Positions 24,189 to 31,491 of a stretch of 47,951 bases of DNA are shown piece after piece. The notes under the pieces were generated by a model. It saw nothing but the letters and a program-made list of their open reading frames with translations, was not told where the DNA came from and did no database searches. Each line of letters starts with the position of its first letter. The stretch's first letter is position 1. The stretch comes from a bacterium (GTDB lineage Bacteria; Actinomycetota; Acidimicrobiia; Spongiisociales; Spongiisociaceae), in the NCBI GenBank assembly GCA_028821265.1, contig JAPPGU010000041.1, positions 1 through 47,951 of the forward strand, read 5' to 3'. Position numbers and translations under genes: made by a program.

Positions 24189-25892
24189 GTGAGGACGCCT
24201 AGGACAGTGCGCGCCGGGCTGGCTCGGGCATTGACGGCTGCCTTGGTGCTGATGTCGCTGCTGACGCCGGGGGAGATGTCGCCCGCCCAGGCCCAGTCGG
24301 CCCAGGCGCAGTCGCAGGTGGAGTTGTGCGATCCGGGATCGGTGGAGCAGTTCACCGATGTGGAGCCGGGCGACTATGGGGCGGCGTACATCCTCTGCAT
24401 GCGCGCCCTGGGACTGTCGGTCGGCACCGGCGGCGGACGATACGGGCCCGACCAGGTGTTGAACCGCGGCCAGATGGCCACCTTCCTGGTGCGGCTATGG
24501 CATGACGTGCTCGGTCGACAGTGTCCCGAAGGGGGATCGCCGTTCACGGACGTCTCCGCCGGTGGCACCCACTCGGAGGACATCGAATGCCTGTACAACC
24601 TGGGCGTCACCGCGGGTGTGACGCCCACCACCTACGGGCCGCAACTGCCGCTGAGGGCTTCCCAGGTGACACGGTTCCTGCTGCGGGTCTATCGGAATGC
24701 AGGGGACTGCCCCGATACCGCCGGCACCGGCCGCAGCGAGCTGGAAGAGGCGGTCACCTGCCTCACCGGCCTGAGGGTGCTACCTCCGGGCGAAGGCGGC
24801 GGGTCGGGGTCGATCACCCGGGCACGGGCGGGGGTCTACCTGATCGGGCTATGGCACATCCTTTCCGGAAGGGGACTGCCACCCCCACCACCAACCGTCC
24901 CGCGGCTGCACATCGCCTACAGCAGCTGCCACCTCGGCGAACGTTTCGAATGTTCGGACATCGGGTTGATCGGAGTCGACGGTACCGACCACCGGCAGGT
25001 CCCCACCACCGGGTGGCTGCCACAGTCGATAGACACGTATCCGGCCTGGTCTCCCGACGGCGCCACGATCGCCTACAACGCCGGCGGCGAGATTTGGCTG
25101 GTCGAAGCCGACGGTACCGATCACCGGCGTCTCACCACCACCGGCTACGCCTCATCATCGTTCGCATGGTCACCCGACAGCTCCATGATCGTCTACTACG
25201 GCTACGAGGACGGGACGGGATTGTGGGTGATCAACTCCGACGGCACCGACAACCGGCAACTGACCACCGCCCGCCACTTCGGGCCGTCCTTCGCATGGTC
25301 GCCCGACGGGACCAGGATCGCCTACCGCGTCTACTACGGCCGCGAGGACGGAGCGGCGTTGTGGGTGATCAACTCTGACGGAACCGGCAACCGAGAGCTC
25401 ACCACCACCGGCCACGGCGCGCCGTGGTTCGCATGGTCGCCCGACGGAACCAGGATCGTCTACTCGAGTTATGACCGGAACAGTATGGAGGCCGGGCTGC
25501 GGGTGATCGAAGCAGACGGTTCCGACGAGCGCCTACTCGCCACCCTCCGCAACGTCGGATACGCCGATTGGTCGCCGGACGGATCCAGGATCGTCTATTC
25601 GGGTTATGACCGGACCGCCGAGGAGGGCGGGCTGTGGGTGATCGACGCCGACGGTACCGATGGTCGCCTGCTCGCCGCCGCCCGCGGCTACATCCTCGAC
25701 CTCGACTGGTCTCCCGACGGCGCCAAGATTGCGTACAGCCTCTGGCAACCGGGCAACAGTACATGGATCCGGGTAATCGAAGCCGACGGTACCGGCGATC
25801 GACAGCTCGTGGGCACCCGCCTCAGCCCCGAGGACCCCCTCCTCTTCATGTGGTTACGGTTCTTCACCGCCCCCATGGCACCCCGTCCCTAG
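24189..25892 (+). CDS. secreted SLH-domain beta-propeller (TolB/PD40-like) protein
   Basis: This 567-residue protein has a signal peptide (LTAALVLMSLLTPGEM, cleavage near AQA). Three SLH units follow: about 50-100 (FTDVEPGDYGAAYILCMRAL), 105-170 (FTDVSAGGTHSEDIECLYNL) and a weaker one at 175-225. A proline linker (LPPPPPTVPRL) leads to a C-terminal propeller with six WSPDG/WSPDS blades, each with a strand such as LWVINSDGTDNRQLTT. Such PD40 blades resemble those of TolB and peptidase accessory domains and usually bind proteins or peptides. The start GTG 24189 has only a weak ribosome site. The protein is likely displayed on the cell wall by its SLH part. Confidence 0.82.
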   Translation: MRTPRTVRAGLARALTAALVLMSLLTPGEMSPAQAQSAQAQSQVELCDPGSVEQFTDVEPGDYGAAYILCMRALGLSVGTGGGRYGPDQVLNRGQMATFLVRLWHDVLGRQCPEGGSPFTDVSAGGTHSEDIECLYNLGVTAGVTPTTYGPQLPLRASQVTRFLLRVYRNAGDCPDTAGTGRSELEEAVTCLTGLRVLPPGEGGGSGSITRARAGVYLIGLWHILSGRGLPPPPPTVPRLHIAYSSCHLGERFECSDIGLIGVDGTDHRQVPTTGWLPQSIDTYPAWSPDGATIAYNAGGEIWLVEADGTDHRRLTTTGYASSSFAWSPDSSMIVYYGYEDGTGLWVINSDGTDNRQLTTARHFGPSFAWSPDGTRIAYRVYYGREDGAALWVINSDGTGNRELTTTGHGAPWFAWSPDGTRIVYSSYDRNSMEAGLRVIEADGSDERLLATLRNVGYADWSPDGSRIVYSGYDRTAEEGGLWVIDADGTDGRLLAAARGYILDLDWSPDGAKIAYSLWQPGNSTWIRVIEADGTGDRQLVGTRLSPEDPLLFMWLRFFTAPMAPRP

Positions 25893-25907
25893 ACCGCCCA
25901 AGCCCAG

Positions 25908-25959
25908 AACGCGAAGAAACTGGCACAGAACGCGAAAAGCCGGCAGAGAACGCGAAAAT
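25908..25959. repeat. three tandem GAACGCGAAAA-containing units
   Basis: GAACGCGAAGAA, GAACGCGAAAAG and GAACGCGAAAAT lie at about 20-bp intervals directly after the propeller gene, with shared CCGGCA-like spacers. The same word occurs at 26101-26111 and at other repeat-rich loci in the window. Confidence 0.6.
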
Positions 25960-26037
25960 TGCGCCGGGCGATTCGCGAGTGCCGTCCGACGCGATCCGCG
26001 TAGTCGGCCTGGTAGGTCGCGGATATGGCTGGGTGGG

Positions 26038-26274
26038 GTGGTGGGTGTGGTGTCGGCAGGGTCGGTGTTGCTGGCCTGGCAGATCGCGAAGATCCGACGA
26101 GAACGCGAAAATCACGCTGGCGGGCTCCGCCCGCCGGGCAGCGACTACTACTACGGCGCCAGCCCGATCACCTACGACACCCTCCTGGAGAGAGTGATGG
26201 AAGGCGACACCCTGAGGGCAGAGGTCACCTCCCACAGATCAGCCTACGTCAACACCTTCACCCGCACCCCCTAA
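26038..26274 (+). pseudogene. possible surface terminal-module scrap or small protein
   Basis: A 78-residue frame from GTG 26038 has a hydrophobic start (VSAGSVLLAWQIAKIRRERE). Its end, SDYYYGASPITYDTLLERVM then EGDTLRAEVTSH, resembles the terminal module of the surface proteins. It stops at 26274 within CACCCCCTAACCCCC, shared with the scrap at 20966. No good ribosome site precedes it, so a decayed fragment is more likely than a gene. Confidence 0.35.
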
Positions 26275-26330
26275 CCCCCGGGCCGGGAGAACGCAAACAG
26301 CGCTGTAGGCGGTCTTCGGTAATCGAGTGC

Positions 26331-26348
26331 CTGGTTAGGCCTAACCAG
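26331..26348. promoter_or_regulatory. 18-bp perfect palindrome, likely operator
   Basis: CTGGTTAGGCCTAACCAG is a perfect inverted repeat 37 bp before the kinase start codon. It lies immediately upstream of the inferred -35 position, so a dimeric repressor bound here would block the promoter. Confidence 0.65.
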
Positions 26349-26349
26349 C

Positions 26350-26378
26350 TTCGGTGTTGTTCTTCCTTTAGTTACACT
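26350..26378 (+). promoter_or_regulatory. inferred promoter giving a leaderless transcript
   Basis: TACACT at 26373-26378 is a good -10 element 6 bp before GTG 26385, so transcription would begin at or next to the start codon. The -35 position 17 bp upstream reads TTCGGT, a poor match, as is common in actinobacteria. There is no Shine-Dalgarno sequence before the gene, which agrees with leaderless translation. Confidence 0.5.
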
Positions 26379-26384
26379 TTGGTT

Positions 26385-27332
26385 GTGACGACCGAGGATA
26401 TCAGCGATCACCGGCATCGCTATGACGAGCTCGACGTCAGCGAGTGGGTATTGGCCGCGGAGGAGCCGCTGGGGACCAAGCCGAAACAGTGGTTGATCCA
26501 TCCGGACACAGGGCATCGCTGGCTGATGAAGGACGCCACGTTCAATACCCCATCTGGCGGACCGAAGTACCGCAAGGGCGATGACTGGGCTGAGCGGGTT
26601 GCCTACGGCGTGGCAGAGGCGTTGTGCCTTCCGGCCGCCCGGGTTGAACTCTCGGTCGCTTTCCGGGGTGAGGGGCGCGCGTACGGGACGATATGCCGTT
26701 CCGTTCTTAAGGACAGAGGGGAGCACCTAGTCCATGGCAATGCGTTGCTCGCCGAAGCTCTGCATGCCGAAGGTATTCATGTAACCGGCGATGATCGAGA
26801 GTCGTACACGGTTACGGCAATTCATCGGGTTTTGGGGGACTGTCAACCCCCGACAGACGCCTCGGACGATCTATCCGCGTGGGACGTGTTCGTAGGGTAT
26901 CTGGCGCTCGACGCACTCATCGGCAACACCGACCGACATAACCGGAACTGGGCGGTCATCGAGTCGGGGTCCGGCCGCTGCCTGGCCCCTAGCTTCGATC
27001 ATGCCTCCAGCCTTGGGTTCCTGCTAAGCGATGCAGAAAGACAAGAACGACTGTCGTCCAAGGATCACAATCGCACACCTGAGGCGTATGCTGACCGGGC
27101 CCGCACGCGGTTTGCTGGCAAACCACATCCGATTGCCGCCCTAGACAACGCACGAGCGCTCGACGGCGAGACCGCCGTGACGCACTGGCTCAACCAGCCC
27201 AAAGGCATAGAGGACCTGGTGGCGCCGATCTGGGCGATTCCCGAAGATCGGATGTCGGAGCCGGCTCGGGAGTTCGCCGAACGCATCATGCGTCGGAACT
27301 GGGCACGGCTAACAGGTCCTGACCGTCGCTAG
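26385..27332 (+). CDS. HipA-like Ser/Thr kinase (HipT-type, short form)
   Basis: This 315-residue protein has the HipA kinase core without the usual N-terminal subdomain. K49 in HRWLMKDATF is the likely ATP-binding Lys. The catalytic loop is ALIGNTDRHNRNWAVI with D183 and N188, and the metal-binding Asp is D205 in PSFDHASSLGF. HipA kinases phosphorylate aminoacyl-tRNA synthetases or related targets and act as growth-arrest toxins. Length and missing N-subdomain resemble HipT of the three-part HipBST systems. A HipS-like/HIRAN protein is encoded 34 bp downstream and no HTH HipB gene is present. The longer open frame upstream from 26025 passes through repeat DNA and the palindrome and was not used. 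Confidence 0.8.
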   Translation: MTTEDISDHRHRYDELDVSEWVLAAEEPLGTKPKQWLIHPDTGHRWLMKDATFNTPSGGPKYRKGDDWAERVAYGVAEALCLPAARVELSVAFRGEGRAYGTICRSVLKDRGEHLVHGNALLAEALHAEGIHVTGDDRESYTVTAIHRVLGDCQPPTDASDDLSAWDVFVGYLALDALIGNTDRHNRNWAVIESGSGRCLAPSFDHASSLGFLLSDAERQERLSSKDHNRTPEAYADRARTRFAGKPHPIAALDNARALDGETAVTHWLNQPKGIEDLVAPIWAIPEDRMSEPAREFAERIMRRNWARLTGPDRR

Positions 27333-27366
27333 GCTGAAAGGCAATCTCAGTGCACATGGTGGAAGC

Positions 27367-28122
27367 ATGACCGAGCCCTCCGTACCCGAACACAGCCTGT
27401 ACGTCACGTGGCGGCATCCCGCGGGCACCATCCATCCTGTGGGCAGGCTTACTCGACGCGTCTTGAACGGATCAGATTCTTACCGGTTCGTCTATCTCAA
27501 GAGTTCGGAGTCCATTGAGGGCTTTCACCACCTTCCGGGCCTGCCCGATCTTCATCGGGTTTACGAGAGCAAGGATCTGTTTCCGGTCTTTCGGAACCGC
27601 CAGATGTCACGCCGCCGCCCGGATTATCCCCAGTATGTCGAGAAGCTGAACCTCGCGATCGATTGCCACCCCTTCGAGGTAATGGCGCGCAACGAGGGCC
27701 GAAAGCTGACCGACCGTATTGAAGTGTTCGCCCCGCCAGCCCGCACCGCTGATGCCAAGCTCACGACCCTGTTCTTCGCTCGCGGAATCCGCCACCGGCC
27801 CGGTGATTCACAGGCTATTACTGCCTTGCAAGTTGGGGATCGCCTAATTCTCGAGGACGATTCCGAGAATCAACACAACAGGAGAGCCATCTTCATCAAC
27901 ACCCTGCAGCTCCGGCCTGTGGGTTGGGTACCGAACTACCTAGTGAACACGCTTCACGAGCTTCGCGACCTCGTCGGCCAGAACGCCATCTCCGTCACCG
28001 CTGAACATATCAATCCACCTGACGTGGCCCCGAGTATGCGGCTCATCTGCCAGTTGACCGCCCCGTGGCCGGATCACTACGAGCCGCTGACCGGTCCGGA
28101 GTTCCAGCCCGTAGTCTCGTAG
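27367..28122 (+). CDS. HipS-like N-domain fused to a HIRAN domain
   Basis: This 251-residue protein starts at ATG 27367 behind GGTGGAAG. Residues about 10-95 follow the pattern of the HipA N-terminal subdomain or HipS: VGRLTRRVLNGSDSYRFVYL, LPGLPDLHRVYESKDLFPVF and NRQMSRRRPDYPQYVEKLNL. Residues about 133-200 are a HIRAN domain: LFFARGIRH, LQVGDRLILEDDSENQHNRR and PVGWVPNYLVNTL. HIRAN domains bind DNA ends or 3'-OH single strands in repair proteins. Placed directly after the HipT-like kinase, it is the likely partner or antitoxin and could link the kinase to DNA damage. The role is inference; the domain calls come from motif reading. Confidence 0.65.
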   Translation: MTEPSVPEHSLYVTWRHPAGTIHPVGRLTRRVLNGSDSYRFVYLKSSESIEGFHHLPGLPDLHRVYESKDLFPVFRNRQMSRRRPDYPQYVEKLNLAIDCHPFEVMARNEGRKLTDRIEVFAPPARTADAKLTTLFFARGIRHRPGDSQAITALQVGDRLILEDDSENQHNRRAIFINTLQLRPVGWVPNYLVNTLHELRDLVGQNAISVTAEHINPPDVAPSMRLICQLTAPWPDHYEPLTGPEFQPVVS

Positions 28123-28244
28123 CCGGTCGGCCATCGCTCGCGCCGAGCGCGTGTACGACGCCTTCAGCCTCGGTCCGGGAAGGGCTACCATCCTCTAGCG
28201 GACCAGCATGATGCGTGGTCGCAGACCGGCTCCCAGGAAGGCCA

Positions 28245-29045
28245 ATGACCGACAAGGCGCGCCCCACTTCCCTGACCGCTCCCCTGTACCGCCTGTACGA
28301 GCGGCGCCTCCTGCGTCAACTGGACCCGGACCGTCTCCCCCGCCACATCGGGATCATCCTGGACGGCCACCGGCGCTACGCCCGGGCCGAGGGCCTGGAG
28401 ACCTACTCCCACAGCTACCGCAGCGGGATGAGGCGGTTCGAGGAGTTCCTCGGCTGGGTGGCCGAACTGCCCATCCCCTCCATCACCGCCTGGGTTCTGT
28501 CCACCGAGAACCTGGCCCGGCCGGCGGAGCAGATCGAGCCCTACTTCAACACGCTGACCGAGATGTTCCAACGGCTTCCGGAGCGCACCGACCGCCTGGG
28601 GTTCCGGCTGAAGGTGATGGGGAGCCTCGACCTCCTACCCGCCGACCTGGTGAAGGCCGCCAAGCATGCCGTGGAGGCAAGCCGGCCCACTTCGCAGGAT
28701 TCCCCGAAGGTCACGGTCGCCATGGGGTACGGCGGGCGCCAGGAGATCGTCGATGCCTGCCGCGACCTGGTAGATGAGCTGCTCGGCCGGGGCACGCCTC
28801 CCGAGGAACTGGCCGAGCACGTGGATGCCGCCGGCATCGCCGCCCACCTGTACGAGCCCGACCAGCCGGATGCCGACCTGATAATCCGCACCTCGGGCGA
28901 GTCCCGGCTGTCGGGGTTCCTGCTGTGGCAGGCCGCCTATGCCGAGTATGCCTTCGTGGACGTGTTCTGGCCGGACTTCAGGCGGGTCGACTTCCTCCGC
29001 GCCCTGCGAGACTACGCCGCCGCCGACCGCCGCTTCGGCCGCTAA
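28245..29045 (+). CDS. uppS: short Z-isoprenyl diphosphate synthase (UppS family)
   Basis: This 266-residue protein starts at ATG 28245 behind AGGAAG. HIGIILDGHRRYARAEG contains catalytic D40 in the DG-x-R-R motif. The end, DLIIRTSGESRLSGFLLWQA then AYAEYAFVDVFWPDF, is the substrate-binding signature. The family extends allylic diphosphates with cis isoprene units, giving the lipid carrier for cell-wall synthesis or, in actinobacteria, a short Z-farnesyl precursor. Position 42 is His where most members have Asn. The stop abuts the convergent methyltransferase stop. Confidence 0.9.
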   Translation: MTDKARPTSLTAPLYRLYERRLLRQLDPDRLPRHIGIILDGHRRYARAEGLETYSHSYRSGMRRFEEFLGWVAELPIPSITAWVLSTENLARPAEQIEPYFNTLTEMFQRLPERTDRLGFRLKVMGSLDLLPADLVKAAKHAVEASRPTSQDSPKVTVAMGYGGRQEIVDACRDLVDELLGRGTPPEELAEHVDAAGIAAHLYEPDQPDADLIIRTSGESRLSGFLLWQAAYAEYAFVDVFWPDFRRVDFLRALRDYAAADRRFGR

Positions 29046-29849
29046 CTAGCCCGGACGAGCCGGGGCGCCACCGACCGGAGCCACGGCTTCCATCCTCTGC
29101 TCGGCGATGGCCACGTAGTCAGCTGAGACATCCACGCCGATGTAGTCCCGCCCGGCCAGCAGCGCCATCTTGGGGGTGGTGCCGGACCCGCACATCGGAT
29201 CGAACACCAGGTCGCCGGGCTCGGTCCAGGACCTGATGTGGTCGGCGGCCAGCTTCTCGGGGAATACGGCCGGATGGCGGAAGGCCACCCTGTCCCTGGT
29301 CGTGCCCCCCAAGCCCACCGCGTACGCCCAGATGTTGGTCCTGGTCTTCTCCTTCTTGAGCTCCTTCAGCACCTTGTTGTTGACCGCGTCCGGCCCCTTG
29401 TTGTGGGGAAGCATCTCGTAGCCGCTCCGGACAGTCGGCTCGGTGAGCGGGTTGAAGGTCCTCGGGCTCCCCTTGCTCAGCACGAACATGAACTCGTACG
29501 CGTTGGTGTAGGCGTTGGAGCGCATGAAGGGTGTGTTCTTCTTCCTGTAGATCATCACGTCATGCATCCGAAATCCGATCTCCTGGAAGAAGAGCCCCTG
29601 CCGGAAGCTCGAGAGGGTGCGCCGTCCGCCGTCGATCTTGTCCCCGACCACCCATACCACCACGCCGCCTCGCCTGGTGACCCGGAACAGGCCGCGCGCG
29701 ATGGCCTCGAAGTCGAACGAGTACCCGTTGTAGTTCCGCAGGTTGTCATAGGGAGGGGAAGTGACGGTCAGATCGACAGTCCCGGCGTCCATCCGGGCCA
29801 TGAACTCCACGCAGTCCGCCACGTACAGACGGTTGCGCCCGATGCTCAT
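29046..29849 (-). CDS. beta-class DNA methyltransferase (SPPY type)
   Basis: This 267-residue protein starts at ATG 29849. Motif IV (LTVTSPPYDNLRNY, residues 27-40) precedes motif I (VFDPMCGSGTTPKMALLAG, then RDYIGVDVSADYVAIAEQR), the order of beta-class N4-cytosine or N6-adenine methyltransferases. SPPY favours N4-cytosine but does not prove it. The middle (HDVMIYRKKNTPFMRSNAYT, then NAYEFMFVLSKGSPRTFNPL) is typical of this class. No restriction nuclease gene is adjacent, so it may be an orphan methylase. A 16-codon leader frame overlaps its start. Confidence 0.85.
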   Translation of the reverse strand: MSIGRNRLYVADCVEFMARMDAGTVDLTVTSPPYDNLRNYNGYSFDFEAIARGLFRVTRRGGVVVWVVGDKIDGGRRTLSSFRQGLFFQEIGFRMHDVMIYRKKNTPFMRSNAYTNAYEFMFVLSKGSPRTFNPLTEPTVRSGYEMLPHNKGPDAVNNKVLKELKKEKTRTNIWAYAVGLGGTTRDRVAFRHPAVFPEKLAADHIRSWTEPGDLVFDPMCGSGTTPKMALLAGRDYIGVDVSADYVAIAEQRMEAVAPVGGAPARPG

Positions 29850-29896
29850 TCCGCCCCGCTCCGTGCCCGCCGCCTGGCGATGTGCCTGGTAGTCAT
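29846..29896 (-). CDS. possible 16-residue leader peptide
   Basis: ATG 29896, behind a strong GAGGAGG site, opens MTTRHIARRRARSGAE. Its stop overlaps the methyltransferase start codon (AATGA). The methyltransferase itself has only a weak ribosome site, so translation of this short frame probably couples to it. The peptide is very Arg-rich. Confidence 0.45.
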   Translation of the reverse strand: MTTRHIARRRARSGAE

Positions 29897-29984
29897 GGTC
29901 CTCCTCTACGACCTCGCGGCTAGTCGTCACGCCTGCCTTCCAAGACCGCGTACCGAAGGCCCAGTCCGCCGCATCCGGGGAAAA

Positions 29985-30200
29985 GACCGCGAAAATCGCG
30001 GCAAGCGGGCTCCGCCCGCTGGGCCCTCCCCCTCCGCCACCACCTTGGTCCGAGACGCGTCCCGCCAAGCCCTCGGCGGGGCGGTCTCGAACGATTTGAT
30101 CCCTCGTGTGGCCCGGCCGACGTCGGAGCCGGACCGCTGGTAATTGCGGTTATCCAATAACCTATAGCGAGGGTGTGACAAGTTCAACCCCCTTGCCGGC
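29985..30200 (-). repeat. dispersed composite repeat, copy C
   Basis: In the minus direction it contains AAGGGGGTTGAACTTGTCAC, TATAGGTTATT and GGTGGTGGCGGAGGGGGAGG, then an AGCGGGCGGAGCCCGCT hairpin and CGCGATTTTCGCGGTC. It is more diverged than copies B and D and has its own hairpin stem. It separates the two methyltransferase genes. Confidence 0.65.
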
Positions 30201-30278
30201 AGGCAACGGCCCGGGTGGAGGTCCAGACGCATACGGACCGGCGCCGGGCAAGAGCCGAAGCAGGTATGCATCCTGCGC

Positions 30279-31244
30279 CTAGCCGCCGGCACGCCGGTCC
30301 CTCTGCCCCGCAGCCGGAGAACCAGCGCCGTTCTCCTGCCGGGTGATCCTCAGGTACTCCTTCACCACGTCGGCCTTCCCGAAGCCGGGGGTGATGGTGT
30401 TGTTCTGCGACAGGGCGGCGAAGTCCATGCTCAGCAGCCGGTCGAGGACGGCCGGGGTCCCGGCCTTGAACAGGATCCACTGCTTGGTGCGCTCGCAGCG
30501 GTCGGCGGAGGTCTCCCGCCTCGAGTAGTCCTGGTAGCCCTGCCGGGGCACGGCGAAGTCGAAGTCGTGGTCGAAGACCTTGAGCGCCCCGGGCGTGTTG
30601 TTGTACTGCCACATCTCGAAGTCGGCGTGCCGGATGGCGGGCGGGCTCAGCAGGCGCATGTCCTCGAAGTCGTGGTTCGCCTCCCTGGTCCAGACCTGGA
30701 ACTCGGCGTTGAGCCGGTAGTCCGCCTCGGCCCGCGTGTAGAAGGCCGGGCCCTCCAGTCCCAGAGTCGCGATCCACCGGAACCCGGGACGCAGGTTCTT
30801 GTGCACCGAGTACTTCCGGAACTGGACGGGGACCACGAAGGCGATGGTGTTCGCCATGGCGGCCGCCCGGTTGAAGAACCGGATGGCCAGCCTCGACCGG
30901 TGGCCGAAGGGCGGATTGCCCACCACCACCGTGTGCCGGGGGTCCTCGATCGTGTCCTCGAAGGGCCAGGTGAGGAAGTCGTGCCGGATGATGCCGGGCC
31001 GCTGCGGCTCGATGTCGATGCCGATGCGCCGGCCGGCGGGCAACAGGTCGAGGAAGCAACCCTCCCCGGCGCTCGGCTCCACGTAGAGGACACGGTCGCG
31101 CCGGACATCGCGGAGCCCGTCAAGCGTATCGAGCAGGAACCGGAGGCAGCGATCCGCCACGGCCGGCTTGGTGTAGATCTGATCCAGCCCGATGGCGCCG
31201 TCCTCCTCCCTGCCACCTCCAACCCTAGGTGTCGCCCCTGACAC
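30279..31244 (-). CDS. Class I methyltransferase, N6-adenine type (NPPF)
   Basis: This 321-residue protein has motif I VLYVEPSAGEGCFLDLL (residues 52-68) and motif IV VVVGNPPFGHRSRLAIRFF (106-124). The motif I to IV order and the NPPF tetrad are those of N6-adenine methyltransferases. The C-terminal half (WQYNNTPGALKVFDHDFDFA, SADRCERTKQWILFKA) would be the target-recognition part. The start is uncertain: GTG 31244 gives the longest frame, but the best ribosome site (AGGGAGGAGG, about 31210) would suit a start near ATC or CTG at about 31190. With the methylase at 29046 it forms a same-strand pair split by a repeat. Confidence 0.75.
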   Translation of the reverse strand: MSGATPRVGGGREEDGAIGLDQIYTKPAVADRCLRFLLDTLDGLRDVRRDRVLYVEPSAGEGCFLDLLPAGRRIGIDIEPQRPGIIRHDFLTWPFEDTIEDPRHTVVVGNPPFGHRSRLAIRFFNRAAAMANTIAFVVPVQFRKYSVHKNLRPGFRWIATLGLEGPAFYTRAEADYRLNAEFQVWTREANHDFEDMRLLSPPAIRHADFEMWQYNNTPGALKVFDHDFDFAVPRQGYQDYSRRETSADRCERTKQWILFKAGTPAVLDRLLSMDFAALSQNNTITPGFGKADVVKEYLRITRQENGAGSPAAGQRDRRAGG

Positions 31245-31292
31245 TCATGCGGCAATGCGAAGACGGGTTGGCCGGTCGGGCTCCATACGTCG

Positions 31293-31344
31293 GATAACCC
31301 TCATCCGGATCACCGGATGGACATTAATCCTGCGATAACCCTCA
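31293..31344. repeat. short repeat and hairpin in the methyltransferase upstream region
   Basis: GATAACCCTCA occurs twice (31293-31303 and 31334-31344), 41 bp apart. Between them CATCCGG and CCGGATG form a 7-bp hairpin. The 247-bp gap also separates the end of the betaine transporter operon; no gene fits. Confidence 0.45.
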
Positions 31345-31491
31345 CGGCCTGAGGCTTAATCGGCTCGGATTCCTCATGCCCTGAGAGTTGTGTGCCCACC
31401 CGGGAGGTCAGCCGCCCTATCTCCGGGAATCCATCAATGCCGGTCCAGACGCTCCAGAGGCTCGATTAGTTCGCAGCACCCCGTTGCGCTA

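Noticed and set aside
26025-26384. N-terminal extension of the HipA-like kinase
   Set aside because: The upstream frame crosses repeats, the palindrome and the promoter; translation is low-complexity. GTG 26385 fits the leaderless promoter.
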